64,000 nucleotides of DNA from Bacteroidota bacterium (GTDB lineage Bacteria; Bacteroidota; Bacteroidia; Chitinophagales; Chitinophagaceae): positions 1-64,000 of the forward strand of contig JAFDXN010000012.1 of NCBI GenBank assembly GCA_018267915.1, read 5' to 3'. The first letter of the stretch is position 1; every line of letters begins with the position of its first letter. Positions 1 through 7,997 of the stretch are shown here, piece by piece. The notes beneath the pieces are model-generated. The model was not told the DNA's origin. It ran no database searches and was given only the letters and a program-made list of their open reading frames with translations. Made by a program: the position numbers and the translations under genes.

Positions 1-258
1 CCTTCGGCCTTCAGCCCGAACGGTGATGGCGAAAATGATGTGCTCTACGTAAGGGGCTTCAGGATAAAAACGCTGCATTTGCGTGTGTACAACCGCTGGG
101 GCAATGTGATCTTCGAGACAGATACGAAAGAAAAGGGATGGGATGGCACTTACAAGGGTCAGCCGCAACCCGCAGAGGTATATGCCTATACACTGGATGT
201 GACCTACCTGGATGGAAGCACCAAGCAGGTGAATGGCAGTATAACACTGCTGAGATAG
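1..258 (+). CDS. C-terminal end of a CHU_C (gliding motility-associated) surface protein, 5' truncated by the window edge
   Basis: The reading frame is open from the first base, so only about 85 C-terminal residues are present. They contain the hallmark AFSPNGDGENDVLY stretch followed by YNRWG and WDGTYKGQ, which define the CHU_C domain (type B T9SS sorting signal). Proteins of this class are exported by the type IX secretion system and displayed on the surface as adhesins or gliding-related proteins. The fragment ends in GSITLLR, exactly like the next gene, and most residues match between the two, so they are tandem paralogues. Internal GTG and ATG codons are not the true start; the N-terminus lies upstream of the window. 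Confidence 0.9.
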   Translation, partial: PSAFSPNGDGENDVLYVRGFRIKTLHLRVYNRWGNVIFETDTKEKGWDGTYKGQPQPAEVYAYTLDVTYLDGSTKQVNGSITLLR

Positions 259-330
259 AAAAATGGAAAAACAACAATAGTAGTATTAGAACATAAATAT
301 TATTAACCTTAAGCAATAATTTAATTCCCA

Positions 331-3300
331 TTGAAAAGGGCTTTTATTTTATTTTCTTTTGCTTTCCTTCTCAGTTTTGACGCCAAGGCTAACCCGGTGA
401 TCTTAGTGGCTGACGATAACCCGACCACTATCAGGGGAACTACATGGGGTAGCCTGGCCTGGAATGTAGGGTGCAATGCCCTCGTAACACCGATTAATAA
501 TGCACTTGATTATCCAATTGACCCAAATTACTTTGTAGCGCTTGTTATAGCGTCAGCTGACAGTCTAATGACTCCCCTCCGCATTAACAATGTGATGCAA
601 TACTTGCTAGCTGGACGGTCGGTTTACATCCAATGCGAAAAAGACCCAAATAATAGCATGAACCAAGCTTTTCAACAGTTGGTGAGTGCTCTCGGTGGTT
701 CATTTTCCTGGGGTGCGACTACAAACGGATACCTATCACCCATGCAGGTACAGGGAAATTTTGCAAACCTTATTCTTAATGCACCCACAATAACAGGTTT
801 TACGGACGGATGCGCAGGAGGCGGCAACAATACGGTGTTCCCCTTTGTAACGTACAATGGCAACAATTACGGATTTTCATTCTGTCCCCCTAACGCGAGT
901 TATGGTACGATCATAAGCACGAGTGACCAGTCGTGGGTGCCAGTGGCAGGCAATGGAAATACTGTTATTAACATCCTATATCACCTGATCACCCCCGGTT
1001 TGTGCACAAATATTGTGCCCGTATTCAATACAAATACATCGTATTCCAATGTGACATGTTATGGTCTTAACAACGGAACGGCAAGCGCAACCGCCACCGG
1101 AAATTTTCCGCCATTCACCTACCTATGGTCTCCAGGCAATCAAACAACGCCGACGATAACTGGACTAGGGCCGGGTACATACATATGCACTGCAAAGGAT
1201 TCTATAAACGATGTCATTAGCGACACATTTATAATCACTGAGCCACCGGTACTGACTAACACGACATCGCATACTGACATCTTATGTTATGGCAATATGA
1301 CAGGAACTGCAACGGTAAATGTATCGGGGGGCGCCGGTCCATATTCATATGTTTGGACACCTACCGGCGGTAATAATGCAACTGCAATAAATCTGATCGC
1401 CGGCAACTATAGCTGCACGGTCACAGATGTCAATGGCTGTACTTTGATCGACACATTTAACCTAACTCAGCCAGCTAGTGCGCTAACCGCTAGCACAACC
1501 CAGATAAATGCAGCTTGCGGTACCGGCTCTGCATCAGTTAATGTCTCCGGTGGCGTACCTACTTATACTTATTCATGGTTGCCAACGGGCGGCAACGGAC
1601 CTACTGCGACGGGCCTTATCCCCGGAACATATACCTGCACTATAACTGATGGCAACAACTGCACTCTGCCAAAAGTGTTTAATATCACTCAACCGGTGCC
1701 CCTAACCGCAACAATTTCTCATACCGATGTCAATTGCTTTGGCGGCAGCGATGGTACTGCGACAATAGTCGCCTCAGGAGGCACACCACCTTATGCTTAC
1801 TCCTGGTCGCCTACAGGGGGAAATACTGCCACGGCCGCTGACCTTGTGCCCGGCACATACACCTGCACCGTAACCGACGCAGACAATTGCGTTACCATGC
1901 AGAGTGCAACAATTACACAGCCTGCTTCGGCCATGTCAGTGTACGCCAGCCATGCCAATTTGCTCTGCGGAGGAATAAACACTGGTCTTGCATCTGTAAT
2001 CGTATCGGGGGGTACCCCCGCATATACCTATTCCTGGTCGCCCAACGGAGGAAATGGCTCAACGGCCAGCAATCTTGCTGCCGGGAACTACACCTGTACA
2101 ATAACCGATGCAAATAACTGTATTACAATCCAGGCATTTACATTAACGGAACCCGCTCCTATTGCTAGTACGACTTCACATGCCGATATACTGTGCTATG
2201 GTGCAAATAATGGTATTGGCTCCGTGACCATTTCAGGAGGGGCGCTGCCATATACCTACACCTGGCTGCCTACAGGCGGAAATGGCCCAAATGCCACCGG
2301 ACTTTCCGCAGGTACATATACTTGCATGGTGACCGACAATAATAACTGTCAACATTCAGACACCATTATAATCGCCGAGCCTGCCGCGCTCTCAGCATCA
2401 CAAAGCCAGACAGATGTGTCCTGTTTCGGACAAAGTAATGGCAGCGCACAGGTATCAATTACTGGCGGCACAGCTCCGTATGCTTATTGGTGGGCCCCGG
2501 CAGGAGGAACTAACGATGCAGCAAATGGTCTGCAAGCAGGGACATATACATGCACCATTACGGACCATAATAACTGTATCCTAAGTTCAACATTTGACAT
2601 TAGTCAACCTCCACAGCTATTAGCCAACGTGGCCAAGCAGAATGTTGTATGCCAAAACCTTAACCAGGGCATTGCTATCGCTATAGGGGCCGGCGGAACA
2701 GCACCCTACAGCTATTTGTGGCATCCCGGCAACTCCACTGATACGATCATTTCCGGCCTTGGAGCAGGCAACGACACTTGTGTTATAACCGATTCGAAGG
2801 GTTGTACTCACACTGCAGTATTCAGCATTATTGATACGTCCCAGCCATTTAACTATTCGATAGTTGACTCTGCGCTTGATTGCCGATCGGCCTGGCTTGG
2901 TGCAACCAAGGGGCTGGGTTCGGTTAACGCGGTTAGCTATCAATGGCTGTTTGAAGATAATACCACGGCAACAGACAGTTTCGTAAAACATACTTTTCAA
3001 CAAGCGAGCCCAAATAATGTGAGGCTGGTGGTGACAAACGCAGTAGGTTGTCATGATACGCTAGCTTATGACCTTGCGATTAACAACCCTATGATCGCGG
3101 ACTTTACAACTGTACCGGCGATACCTCTGGCCAACGCCCCAATAGAACTACATAGTATTACCTCAATTTACGCCAGCGCCTACTATTGGGATTTCGGAGA
3201 TGGCACTACAAGCAGCGACAAGGACCCCACTAAGAACTACGATGACTCAGGCATATATCATATTTGCCTGTCAGCAAGCGATTCAAACAACTGCGCCGAC

Positions 3301-3606
3301 ACAGTTTGTAAAGATATTGCACTGGATATAAAGGAGGAGGCAGGGATACCTACAGCGTTCAGCCCAAATGGCGACGGCGAAAACGATGTGCTTTATATAA
3401 GAGGATATCGCCTGAAAACAGTAAGGCTGCGCATCTACAACCGCTGGGGCGACATGGTATTTGAAACCGATACAAAAGAAAGGGGCTGGGACGGCACCTA
3501 TAAAGGGCAGCCATTAGAGGCACAGACTTTTGCCTATACCCTATATGCGACCTTTAAAAATGGAACAAATAAGGAAATAAGCGGCAGTATTACGCTGCTG
3601 AGATAG
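331..3606 (+). CDS. Large secreted adhesin: signal peptide, GATase-like N-domain, eight SprB-type repeats, PKD domains, CHU_C sorting domain
   Basis: The start is a TTG giving MKRAFILFSFAFLLSF, a clear signal peptide cut near DAKA; no ATG lies nearby in frame. Residues about 22-222 form a domain I do not recognise; its beta/alpha pattern resembles a glutamine-amidotransferase-like fold. Residues about 232-836 are eight repeats of roughly 77 residues, each with a conserved Cys near its start, a GGxxPYxYxW core, and a GTYTCTxTDxNxC end, matching SprB repeats of gliding adhesins. Two PKD-like domains follow (about 840-1000, including YYWDFGDGT), then a CHU_C domain (1005-1091). Export by T9SS to the surface is expected. 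Family known; ligand and role in gliding or adhesion unknown. Confidence 0.88.
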   Translation: MKRAFILFSFAFLLSFDAKANPVILVADDNPTTIRGTTWGSLAWNVGCNALVTPINNALDYPIDPNYFVALVIASADSLMTPLRINNVMQYLLAGRSVYIQCEKDPNNSMNQAFQQLVSALGGSFSWGATTNGYLSPMQVQGNFANLILNAPTITGFTDGCAGGGNNTVFPFVTYNGNNYGFSFCPPNASYGTIISTSDQSWVPVAGNGNTVINILYHLITPGLCTNIVPVFNTNTSYSNVTCYGLNNGTASATATGNFPPFTYLWSPGNQTTPTITGLGPGTYICTAKDSINDVISDTFIITEPPVLTNTTSHTDILCYGNMTGTATVNVSGGAGPYSYVWTPTGGNNATAINLIAGNYSCTVTDVNGCTLIDTFNLTQPASALTASTTQINAACGTGSASVNVSGGVPTYTYSWLPTGGNGPTATGLIPGTYTCTITDGNNCTLPKVFNITQPVPLTATISHTDVNCFGGSDGTATIVASGGTPPYAYSWSPTGGNTATAADLVPGTYTCTVTDADNCVTMQSATITQPASAMSVYASHANLLCGGINTGLASVIVSGGTPAYTYSWSPNGGNGSTASNLAAGNYTCTITDANNCITIQAFTLTEPAPIASTTSHADILCYGANNGIGSVTISGGALPYTYTWLPTGGNGPNATGLSAGTYTCMVTDNNNCQHSDTIIIAEPAALSASQSQTDVSCFGQSNGSAQVSITGGTAPYAYWWAPAGGTNDAANGLQAGTYTCTITDHNNCILSSTFDISQPPQLLANVAKQNVVCQNLNQGIAIAIGAGGTAPYSYLWHPGNSTDTIISGLGAGNDTCVITDSKGCTHTAVFSIIDTSQPFNYSIVDSALDCRSAWLGATKGLGSVNAVSYQWLFEDNTTATDSFVKHTFQQASPNNVRLVVTNAVGCHDTLAYDLAINNPMIADFTTVPAIPLANAPIELHSITSIYASAYYWDFGDGTTSSDKDPTKNYDDSGIYHICLSASDSNNCADTVCKDIALDIKEEAGIPTAFSPNGDGENDVLYIRGYRLKTVRLRIYNRWGDMVFETDTKERGWDGTYKGQPLEAQTFAYTLYATFKNGTNKEISGSITLLR
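1024..2840 (+). repeat. Eight tandem SprB-like coding repeats (about 231-bp period)
   Basis: Within the adhesin the protein repeats about every 77 residues. The units begin near residues 232, 309, 386, 459, 536, 613, 690 and 765. At DNA level they have diverged strongly (synonymous and non-synonymous changes), so this is an old array, not a recent expansion. Units 4-6 are the most alike. Each unit carries two or three cysteines that could form disulphides outside the cell. Confidence 0.8.
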
Positions 3607-3644
3607 GCAATATTGGTTTATACTATTCGGATATAATGTTTTTT

Positions 3645-3677
3645 TCGGCAGCTAAGAGTAACTTAGCTGCCGATTTT
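3645..3677 (+). terminator. Rho-independent-type hairpin after the adhesin gene
   Basis: A perfect 12-bp stem (TCGGCAGCTAAG pairing with CTTAGCTGCCGA) with a 5-base loop is followed by TTTT. It lies 39 bases after the adhesin stop and just before bshC, so it separates the two transcription units. Confidence 0.8.
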
Positions 3678-3687
3678 AAATGACGAA

Positions 3688-5286
3688 ATGCCCGAAGGAA
3701 TAAGTTATTTGCCTTACAGCGATACCGGACACTTTTCCCACCTTGTTACGGACTATCTGGCAGGTAAGCCTGAATTGCAGCCATTTTACAGTTACTGCCC
3801 TGACAAAGAAGGGCTGCTTGGAGCTATCGCGGAGCGTAGCAAATATCCCGTAGACCGCGAGTCGCTAGTCCGGATATTAGCTAAACAATATACAGGGCTC
3901 GTTCAACACGAGGCTGTTTCAAAAAATATCGAGCTATTAAGGCAGGAAAATACATTCACCGTTTGTACGGCACATCAACCCAACCTGCTGACGGGTTACT
4001 TATATTTTATCTACAAGATCGTTCATGCTATCAGGCTTGCAGAAGAGTTGAAACGACTGCAGCCGGACAAAGATTTTGTTCCTGTATATTACATCGGCAG
4101 CGAGGATAACGACCTGGATGAGTTGGGCACTTTCAGATACGGCGACAACAAGTTTGTGTGGGATGGTGGCGGACAGAAGGGCGCCGTGGGAAGAATGAGT
4201 ACGAAGACACTGAAGCCGGTGTTGGATGAATTGTTCAAGCTGCTCGGGCCGCCGGGTGACAATTGTGAAACGCTTAAAAAGTTGCTGACGCAGGCCTACC
4301 TGCAGCAGCCAACAATCGCGAAAGCCACTCAATACCTGGTCAATGAATTATTCGGACGATTCGGCCTGATCGTGCTGGACCCTGATGAAGCAGGCTTTAA
4401 GCAAGCGATACTTCCTGTTCTGCAAGACGACCTGCTGAATGGCAACGCATATACAATCGTAAATGCCCAAGCGACAAAATTATCGGAGCATTACAAGGTG
4501 CAGGCGAATCCACGTCCCATCAATTTATTCTACTTAAAAGATGATATAAGGGAACGGATAGAACGTAGCAATGACAGATGGGAGGTACTGAACACCGCTA
4601 TCTCGTGGAATGAGGCAGAGCTGCTTGCCGAACTACAGGAACACCCCGAACGCTTTAGTCCCAATGTGATACTACGCGGCATATTACAGGAAAGCATCCT
4701 GCCGGATGTTGCCTTTATAGGAGGCGGGGCTGAAGTAGCCTATTGGCTGCAGCTGAAGCCACTCTTCGAACATTACAAAGTTTTTTACCCGGCTATCGTC
4801 TTGCGGCAGTCGGTGATGTGGGTAAATGAAGTACAGCGCAAGCAACTGCAAGCGTTGGGAATCGGCCCGGCTGAGATCTTTCAGCCTGAAGAGGAGTTGG
4901 CCAAGGAGTATATAAACCGCAATAGTTCGGACGACTGGCATACGAACAAGGAGGATGTTGAGATAGAAGGAATACTTGCCGGATTGAAAGAAAAAGCGAC
5001 TGCGATAGACCCGACGCTCAGCAAATCTGCAGCAGCAGCCCTGACAAAAATCAAATACCAACTAGAGGTATTGGAAAAGAAGATGTTACGCGCTCAAAAA
5101 AGAAAAATGCAGGTTCAACTGGACCGCATAACACGGATAAAAGGGTCGCTGTTCCCGAACGGTGGATTACAGGAGCGTGTTGAGAATTTCTTGAGCTACT
5201 TCCTGAAATATGGCCATGGCTACTTCGACATACTTAAAGGTGCAATCGATCCATTGAAGGCACAATTTTTAATAGTAGAAGAATAG
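3688..5286 (+). CDS. bshC: BshC, bacillithiol biosynthesis cysteine-adding enzyme
   Basis: BshC catalyses the last step of bacillithiol synthesis, joining cysteine to GlcN-malate; bacillithiol is the low-molecular-weight thiol of Firmicutes and many Bacteroidota. The 532-residue length fits the family. Seen in the sequence: the N-terminal Rossmann-like core with TAHQPNLLTGYLYFIYK (about residues 93-109), the VYYIGSEDNDLDEL segment (about 133-146), and a C-terminal coiled-coil region rich in Lys/Arg/Glu (about 430-500), all typical of BshC. The ATG directly follows the terminator of the adhesin gene, so this starts a new unit. No bshA or bshB is in the window. The exact catalytic mechanism of BshC is not settled. 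Confidence 0.93.
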   Translation: MPEGISYLPYSDTGHFSHLVTDYLAGKPELQPFYSYCPDKEGLLGAIAERSKYPVDRESLVRILAKQYTGLVQHEAVSKNIELLRQENTFTVCTAHQPNLLTGYLYFIYKIVHAIRLAEELKRLQPDKDFVPVYYIGSEDNDLDELGTFRYGDNKFVWDGGGQKGAVGRMSTKTLKPVLDELFKLLGPPGDNCETLKKLLTQAYLQQPTIAKATQYLVNELFGRFGLIVLDPDEAGFKQAILPVLQDDLLNGNAYTIVNAQATKLSEHYKVQANPRPINLFYLKDDIRERIERSNDRWEVLNTAISWNEAELLAELQEHPERFSPNVILRGILQESILPDVAFIGGGAEVAYWLQLKPLFEHYKVFYPAIVLRQSVMWVNEVQRKQLQALGIGPAEIFQPEEELAKEYINRNSSDDWHTNKEDVEIEGILAGLKEKATAIDPTLSKSAAAALTKIKYQLEVLEKKMLRAQKRKMQVQLDRITRIKGSLFPNGGLQERVENFLSYFLKYGHGYFDILKGAIDPLKAQFLIVEE

Positions 5287-5301
5287 CCGTTAATTGCGGT
5301 A

Positions 5302-5309
5302 TATTTTTG
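5302..5309 (+). promoter_or_regulatory. -7 promoter box TATTTTTG upstream of the beta-barrel gene
   Basis: An exact match to the Bacteroidota -7 consensus TAnnTTTG, 30 bases before the ATG at 5340. No TTTG was found at the expected -33 distance. Confidence 0.45.
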
Positions 5310-5339
5310 CTGCAAAAAAGACAAACAAACACTAAGAGG

Positions 5340-5975
5340 ATGAAAAAAACAGCATTACTTTTTATTATCATCGCGACATTTTTCTCAACGTTATCGAGGG
5401 CACAAAAAACACCCTCACTTCCCAACCTGGACCTGGGCCTGAAACTGGGCGCCAATTTTGCCAAACTAGATGGTAAAAACTGGGATGGCGGTTACAAAGC
5501 CAGCTTCCTCGGTGGAGTATTCGTAGGTATCCGTTTTCCGAAGGTAGGGGTGCAACTGGAAGGATTTTATAGCCAGACCAATTACAGCGTAGACGGAAAG
5601 GGTTTCTATAACCTTTACAGCGGTTTTTATAACAACGCTAAGGACTCATTGAAAAAAGGCGCGTTCAGAGTTAGCTACTTCAATATTCCTGTGTTGTTCC
5701 AGATAAAAGTGCTCCCATTCCTTTGGGCGCAGGTAGGCCCTCAATATAGTGGCATACTGAATGTAAAGGATGTCGACAATCTTGTAACCAATGCAAAAGG
5801 TTTATTTAAGAGCGGCGATATATCGGGCGTGATCGGCCTGGAAGCAAAATTGCCTTTCCACCTGGTAGTGGGTGCACGTTATGTGCTCGGATTTTCAAGC
5901 ATCAACAATACAACGGTATCTGATGCGTGGCAACAGCGCGTGATACAGGCGCATGTGGGATATAGTTTTTTATAA
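5340..5975 (+). CDS. Outer-membrane beta-barrel protein (PorT-like family)
   Basis: The protein of about 211 residues starts MKKTALLFIIIATFF and has a clear signal peptide ending at SRAQ. The rest has the alternating pattern of an eight- to ten-strand barrel with glycine/aromatic strand ends (LDLGLKLGANFAKL, FLGGVFVGIRFPKVGVQLEGFY, VVGARYVLGF) and ends in an aromatic residue pair plus Leu (YSFL), as barrel proteins do. This matches the common outer-membrane beta-barrel family of Bacteroidota that includes PorT. The upstream in-frame start at 5307 lies inside the promoter box and would spoil the signal peptide, so the ATG at 5340 was chosen. Cargo or function is unknown. Confidence 0.8.
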   Translation: MKKTALLFIIIATFFSTLSRAQKTPSLPNLDLGLKLGANFAKLDGKNWDGGYKASFLGGVFVGIRFPKVGVQLEGFYSQTNYSVDGKGFYNLYSGFYNNAKDSLKKGAFRVSYFNIPVLFQIKVLPFLWAQVGPQYSGILNVKDVDNLVTNAKGLFKSGDISGVIGLEAKLPFHLVVGARYVLGFSSINNTTVSDAWQQRVIQAHVGYSFL

Positions 5976-5994
5976 ACGGATAAATATTTATTAA

Positions 5995-6019
5995 AAAAGC
6001 CCTCATAAAGAGGGCTTTT
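5995..6019. terminator. Bidirectional terminator between converging genes
   Basis: A 10-bp stem AAAAGCCCTC/GAGGGCTTTT with the loop ATAAA lies between the barrel gene (plus strand) and hisS (minus strand). Runs of A before and T after the stem let it work in both directions. Confidence 0.85.
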
Positions 6020-6038
6020 CTTTTAATTTGTTCCCTCA

Positions 6039-7427
6039 TTACAGCAAGGCAGCGATGCAATCCGCAATAGTTAGCAACTCCTGTTTGCCCGTAGTAAAAT
6101 TCTTTATGCTTACCATACCTTTCTCCCGCTCTTCATCTCCAGGCAGCAGTACGTAGGCTATTCCGCGTTTGTTAGCGTACTTCATCTGCTTGTCAAATTT
6201 AGCGGGATCAGGATATATCTCCGCTGCGATGCCTGCTTCGCGCAATGCCTTCAATATTTGTAAGGCATACTGTTCATTTTCTCCACCGAAGTTCACAAGC
6301 ATAACATCAGCACCTGTAGCGAGCTGTTCGGGAAATAAGTTCAGCTCTTCCAATACATCATATATCCTGTCGATACCGAAGGATACCCCAACGCCGGACA
6401 GACCTTTAAGCCCGAACAAGCCGGTGAGATCGTCATAACGGCCGCCGCCCCCGATGCTACCCATTTTCACAGCGCTCGTGGTTACTTCAACTATTACGCC
6501 GGTATAGTAATTCAAACCCCGGGCCAAGCTGATGTCGACTACAACTTGAGCATCCCATTGGGTGTCTGCAAGTACTTTATGGTAGCTAAGAGTTTCTCTC
6601 AATTCCGCGATCCCTTGTTTGCCACTCTCACTACCGCTCATGATCGTTTCGAGTGCAGATAGCTTTTCATCGTTGCTGCCGTTGACATTTATTACCTGCT
6701 CTATTTGTGCAATACCTGCATCGCTGATGCCGCGTTGCTGTAATTCGTTTGTTACACCATCCCAACCGATCTTATCGAGTTTGTCGAGTGCAATGGTTAT
6801 GTCCATCATCAGTTCGGGCGCACCGCATAGCTCAGCTATTGCGGCAAGTAGCTTACGGCTATTTACCTTTACCGTTACCTGCGGCAAACGAAGCCGCTGA
6901 AAAGCACTTTGGTAGATACACAGCAGCTCGGCCTCATTGATGAGCGACGTACTGCCTACCACGTCGGCATCGCATTGCCAAAACTCACGGTAGCGTCCTT
7001 TCTGAGGCCTGTCGGCACGCCATACCGGCTGCATCTGGTAACGGCGGAAAGGAAAAGCAAGATCGTTCTGATGCATCACCACGTAGCGGGCGAAGGGTAT
7101 GGTAAGATCGTAGCGAAGGGCCCGCTCTGTTACCACCGGCGAGGAATACGCTTTGCCCGTTACTTTAGCCCACTCGTCATTCAGTTTTTGCTTATCCTCT
7201 TCCTTCTTTTCATGAAGGCCATTGTTCAATATTTTGAAGATCAACCTGTCGCCTTCCTCACCATACTTACCCATAAGGGTGGTAAGGTTTTCCATCGCCG
7301 GCGTTTCCAGTGGCTGAAAGCTATAAGTCTCAAAAATATTCCTGAGCGTATTGAAAATATATTGCCGCCTGCGCACCTCCGCAGGTGAAAAATCTCTTGT
7401 CCCTTGTGGTATCGATGGTTTCGACAT
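6039..7427 (-). CDS. hisS: Histidine--tRNA ligase
   Basis: Class II aminoacyl-tRNA synthetase that charges tRNA-His in the cytoplasm. The 462-residue chain begins MSKPSIPQGTRDF, typical of HisRS. Motif 2 is visible around residues 137-155 (RADRPQKGRYREFWQCD), the HisRS-specific ARGLNYYTG at 302-310 and GGGRYDDL at 327-334, and motif 3 near 345-355 (GVGVSFGIDRI). The C-terminal anticodon-binding domain covers about 370-462. The tyrosine phosphatase gene lies 7 bases upstream on the same strand, so the two are probably co-transcribed. The gene ends at the bidirectional terminator. Confidence 0.97.
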   Translation of the reverse strand: MSKPSIPQGTRDFSPAEVRRRQYIFNTLRNIFETYSFQPLETPAMENLTTLMGKYGEEGDRLIFKILNNGLHEKKEEDKQKLNDEWAKVTGKAYSSPVVTERALRYDLTIPFARYVVMHQNDLAFPFRRYQMQPVWRADRPQKGRYREFWQCDADVVGSTSLINEAELLCIYQSAFQRLRLPQVTVKVNSRKLLAAIAELCGAPELMMDITIALDKLDKIGWDGVTNELQQRGISDAGIAQIEQVINVNGSNDEKLSALETIMSGSESGKQGIAELRETLSYHKVLADTQWDAQVVVDISLARGLNYYTGVIVEVTTSAVKMGSIGGGGRYDDLTGLFGLKGLSGVGVSFGIDRIYDVLEELNLFPEQLATGADVMLVNFGGENEQYALQILKALREAGIAAEIYPDPAKFDKQMKYANKRGIAYVLLPGDEEREKGMVSIKNFTTGKQELLTIADCIAALL

Positions 7428-7434
7428 GGTCGCT

Positions 7435-7890
7435 TTACTTGTATTTTGTTATGATTGCTTCACAGGTTTTCTCGATCATCTCATAAACAGGAGCATAGCC
7501 CGATTCCGGCCCATACCATGGATCGGGCACTGAAATGTTACGACCGGGGTAGAGCTCGTTCATGAAAAGCTCCAGTTTATGCATATGCGGGGTGGCGCCT
7601 GCGATACGTCTTATATGGTCGTACACATCATCGGCCATTGCATATATCTTATCGTAGCGCCCGAAATCAGCAGCCGAAAATTTCTGAGCTCTCTGCATCG
7701 ATATATCCACACCGTTCTTTGCACAAACCTTTTGCGAATACTTGTGCGGCGCCTCGCCAATATGGTACGATTCCGTGCCGGCAGAAGCGACAGTCCAGTT
7801 CAAGCCGTGCGCTTTTATTTTGTGCCTCAACACTCCCTCGGCTATTGGTGAGCGGCAAATATTGCCGAGGCAAACCATTAGTATCCTCAT
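7435..7890 (-). CDS. Low-molecular-weight protein-tyrosine phosphatase
   Basis: The 151-residue protein has the P-loop VCLGNICRS directly at its N-terminus (nucleophile Cys7, Arg13 of CX5R) and the DPWYG loop with the general acid Asp123, so all catalytic residues are present. The family removes phosphate from tyrosine in the cytoplasm and often counteracts BY-type tyrosine kinases of polysaccharide export. Here it is paired with hisS, not placed in the polysaccharide operon about 3.6 kb away, which has its own PHP-type phosphatase. The substrate is therefore open. Confidence 0.93.
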   Translation of the reverse strand: MRILMVCLGNICRSPIAEGVLRHKIKAHGLNWTVASAGTESYHIGEAPHKYSQKVCAKNGVDISMQRAQKFSAADFGRYDKIYAMADDVYDHIRRIAGATPHMHKLELFMNELYPGRNISVPDPWYGPESGYAPVYEMIEKTCEAIITKYK

Positions 7891-7900
7891 AATTCCTGCG

Positions 7901-7908
7901 CAAAACTA
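7901..7908 (-). promoter_or_regulatory. -7 promoter box TAGTTTTG for the phosphatase-hisS pair
   Basis: Read on the minus strand this is an exact TAnnTTTG match ending 10 bases before the ATG of the phosphatase gene. No clear -33 TTTG is present. Confidence 0.5.
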
Positions 7909-7983
7909 TCAAAAACAGCCCAACCCTTTATAAAAAGAATTGTAAAGCTCTGCGCCGCAATACATTAATGGGGCTTTTATCAT

Positions 7984-7991
7984 TATTTTTG
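7984..7991 (+). promoter_or_regulatory. -7 promoter box TATTTTTG almost abutting the glycosyltransferase start
   Basis: An exact TAnnTTTG match lies 6 bases before the ATG at 7998. A start site about 6-7 bases downstream of the box would fall on that ATG, which supports 7998 as the translation start and suggests a leaderless mRNA. Confidence 0.5.
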
Positions 7992-7997
7992 ATGCCC

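Noticed and set aside
1024..2840. Regular repeat array considered as CRISPR or satellite DNA
   Set aside because: The period is 231 bp, the repeats are in frame and diverged, and they encode SprB-type modules.
7968..7997. Ten-residue N-terminal extension of the glycosyltransferase
   Set aside because: The -7 promoter box TATTTTTG lies inside it, and the conserved Rossmann start follows the ATG at 7998.
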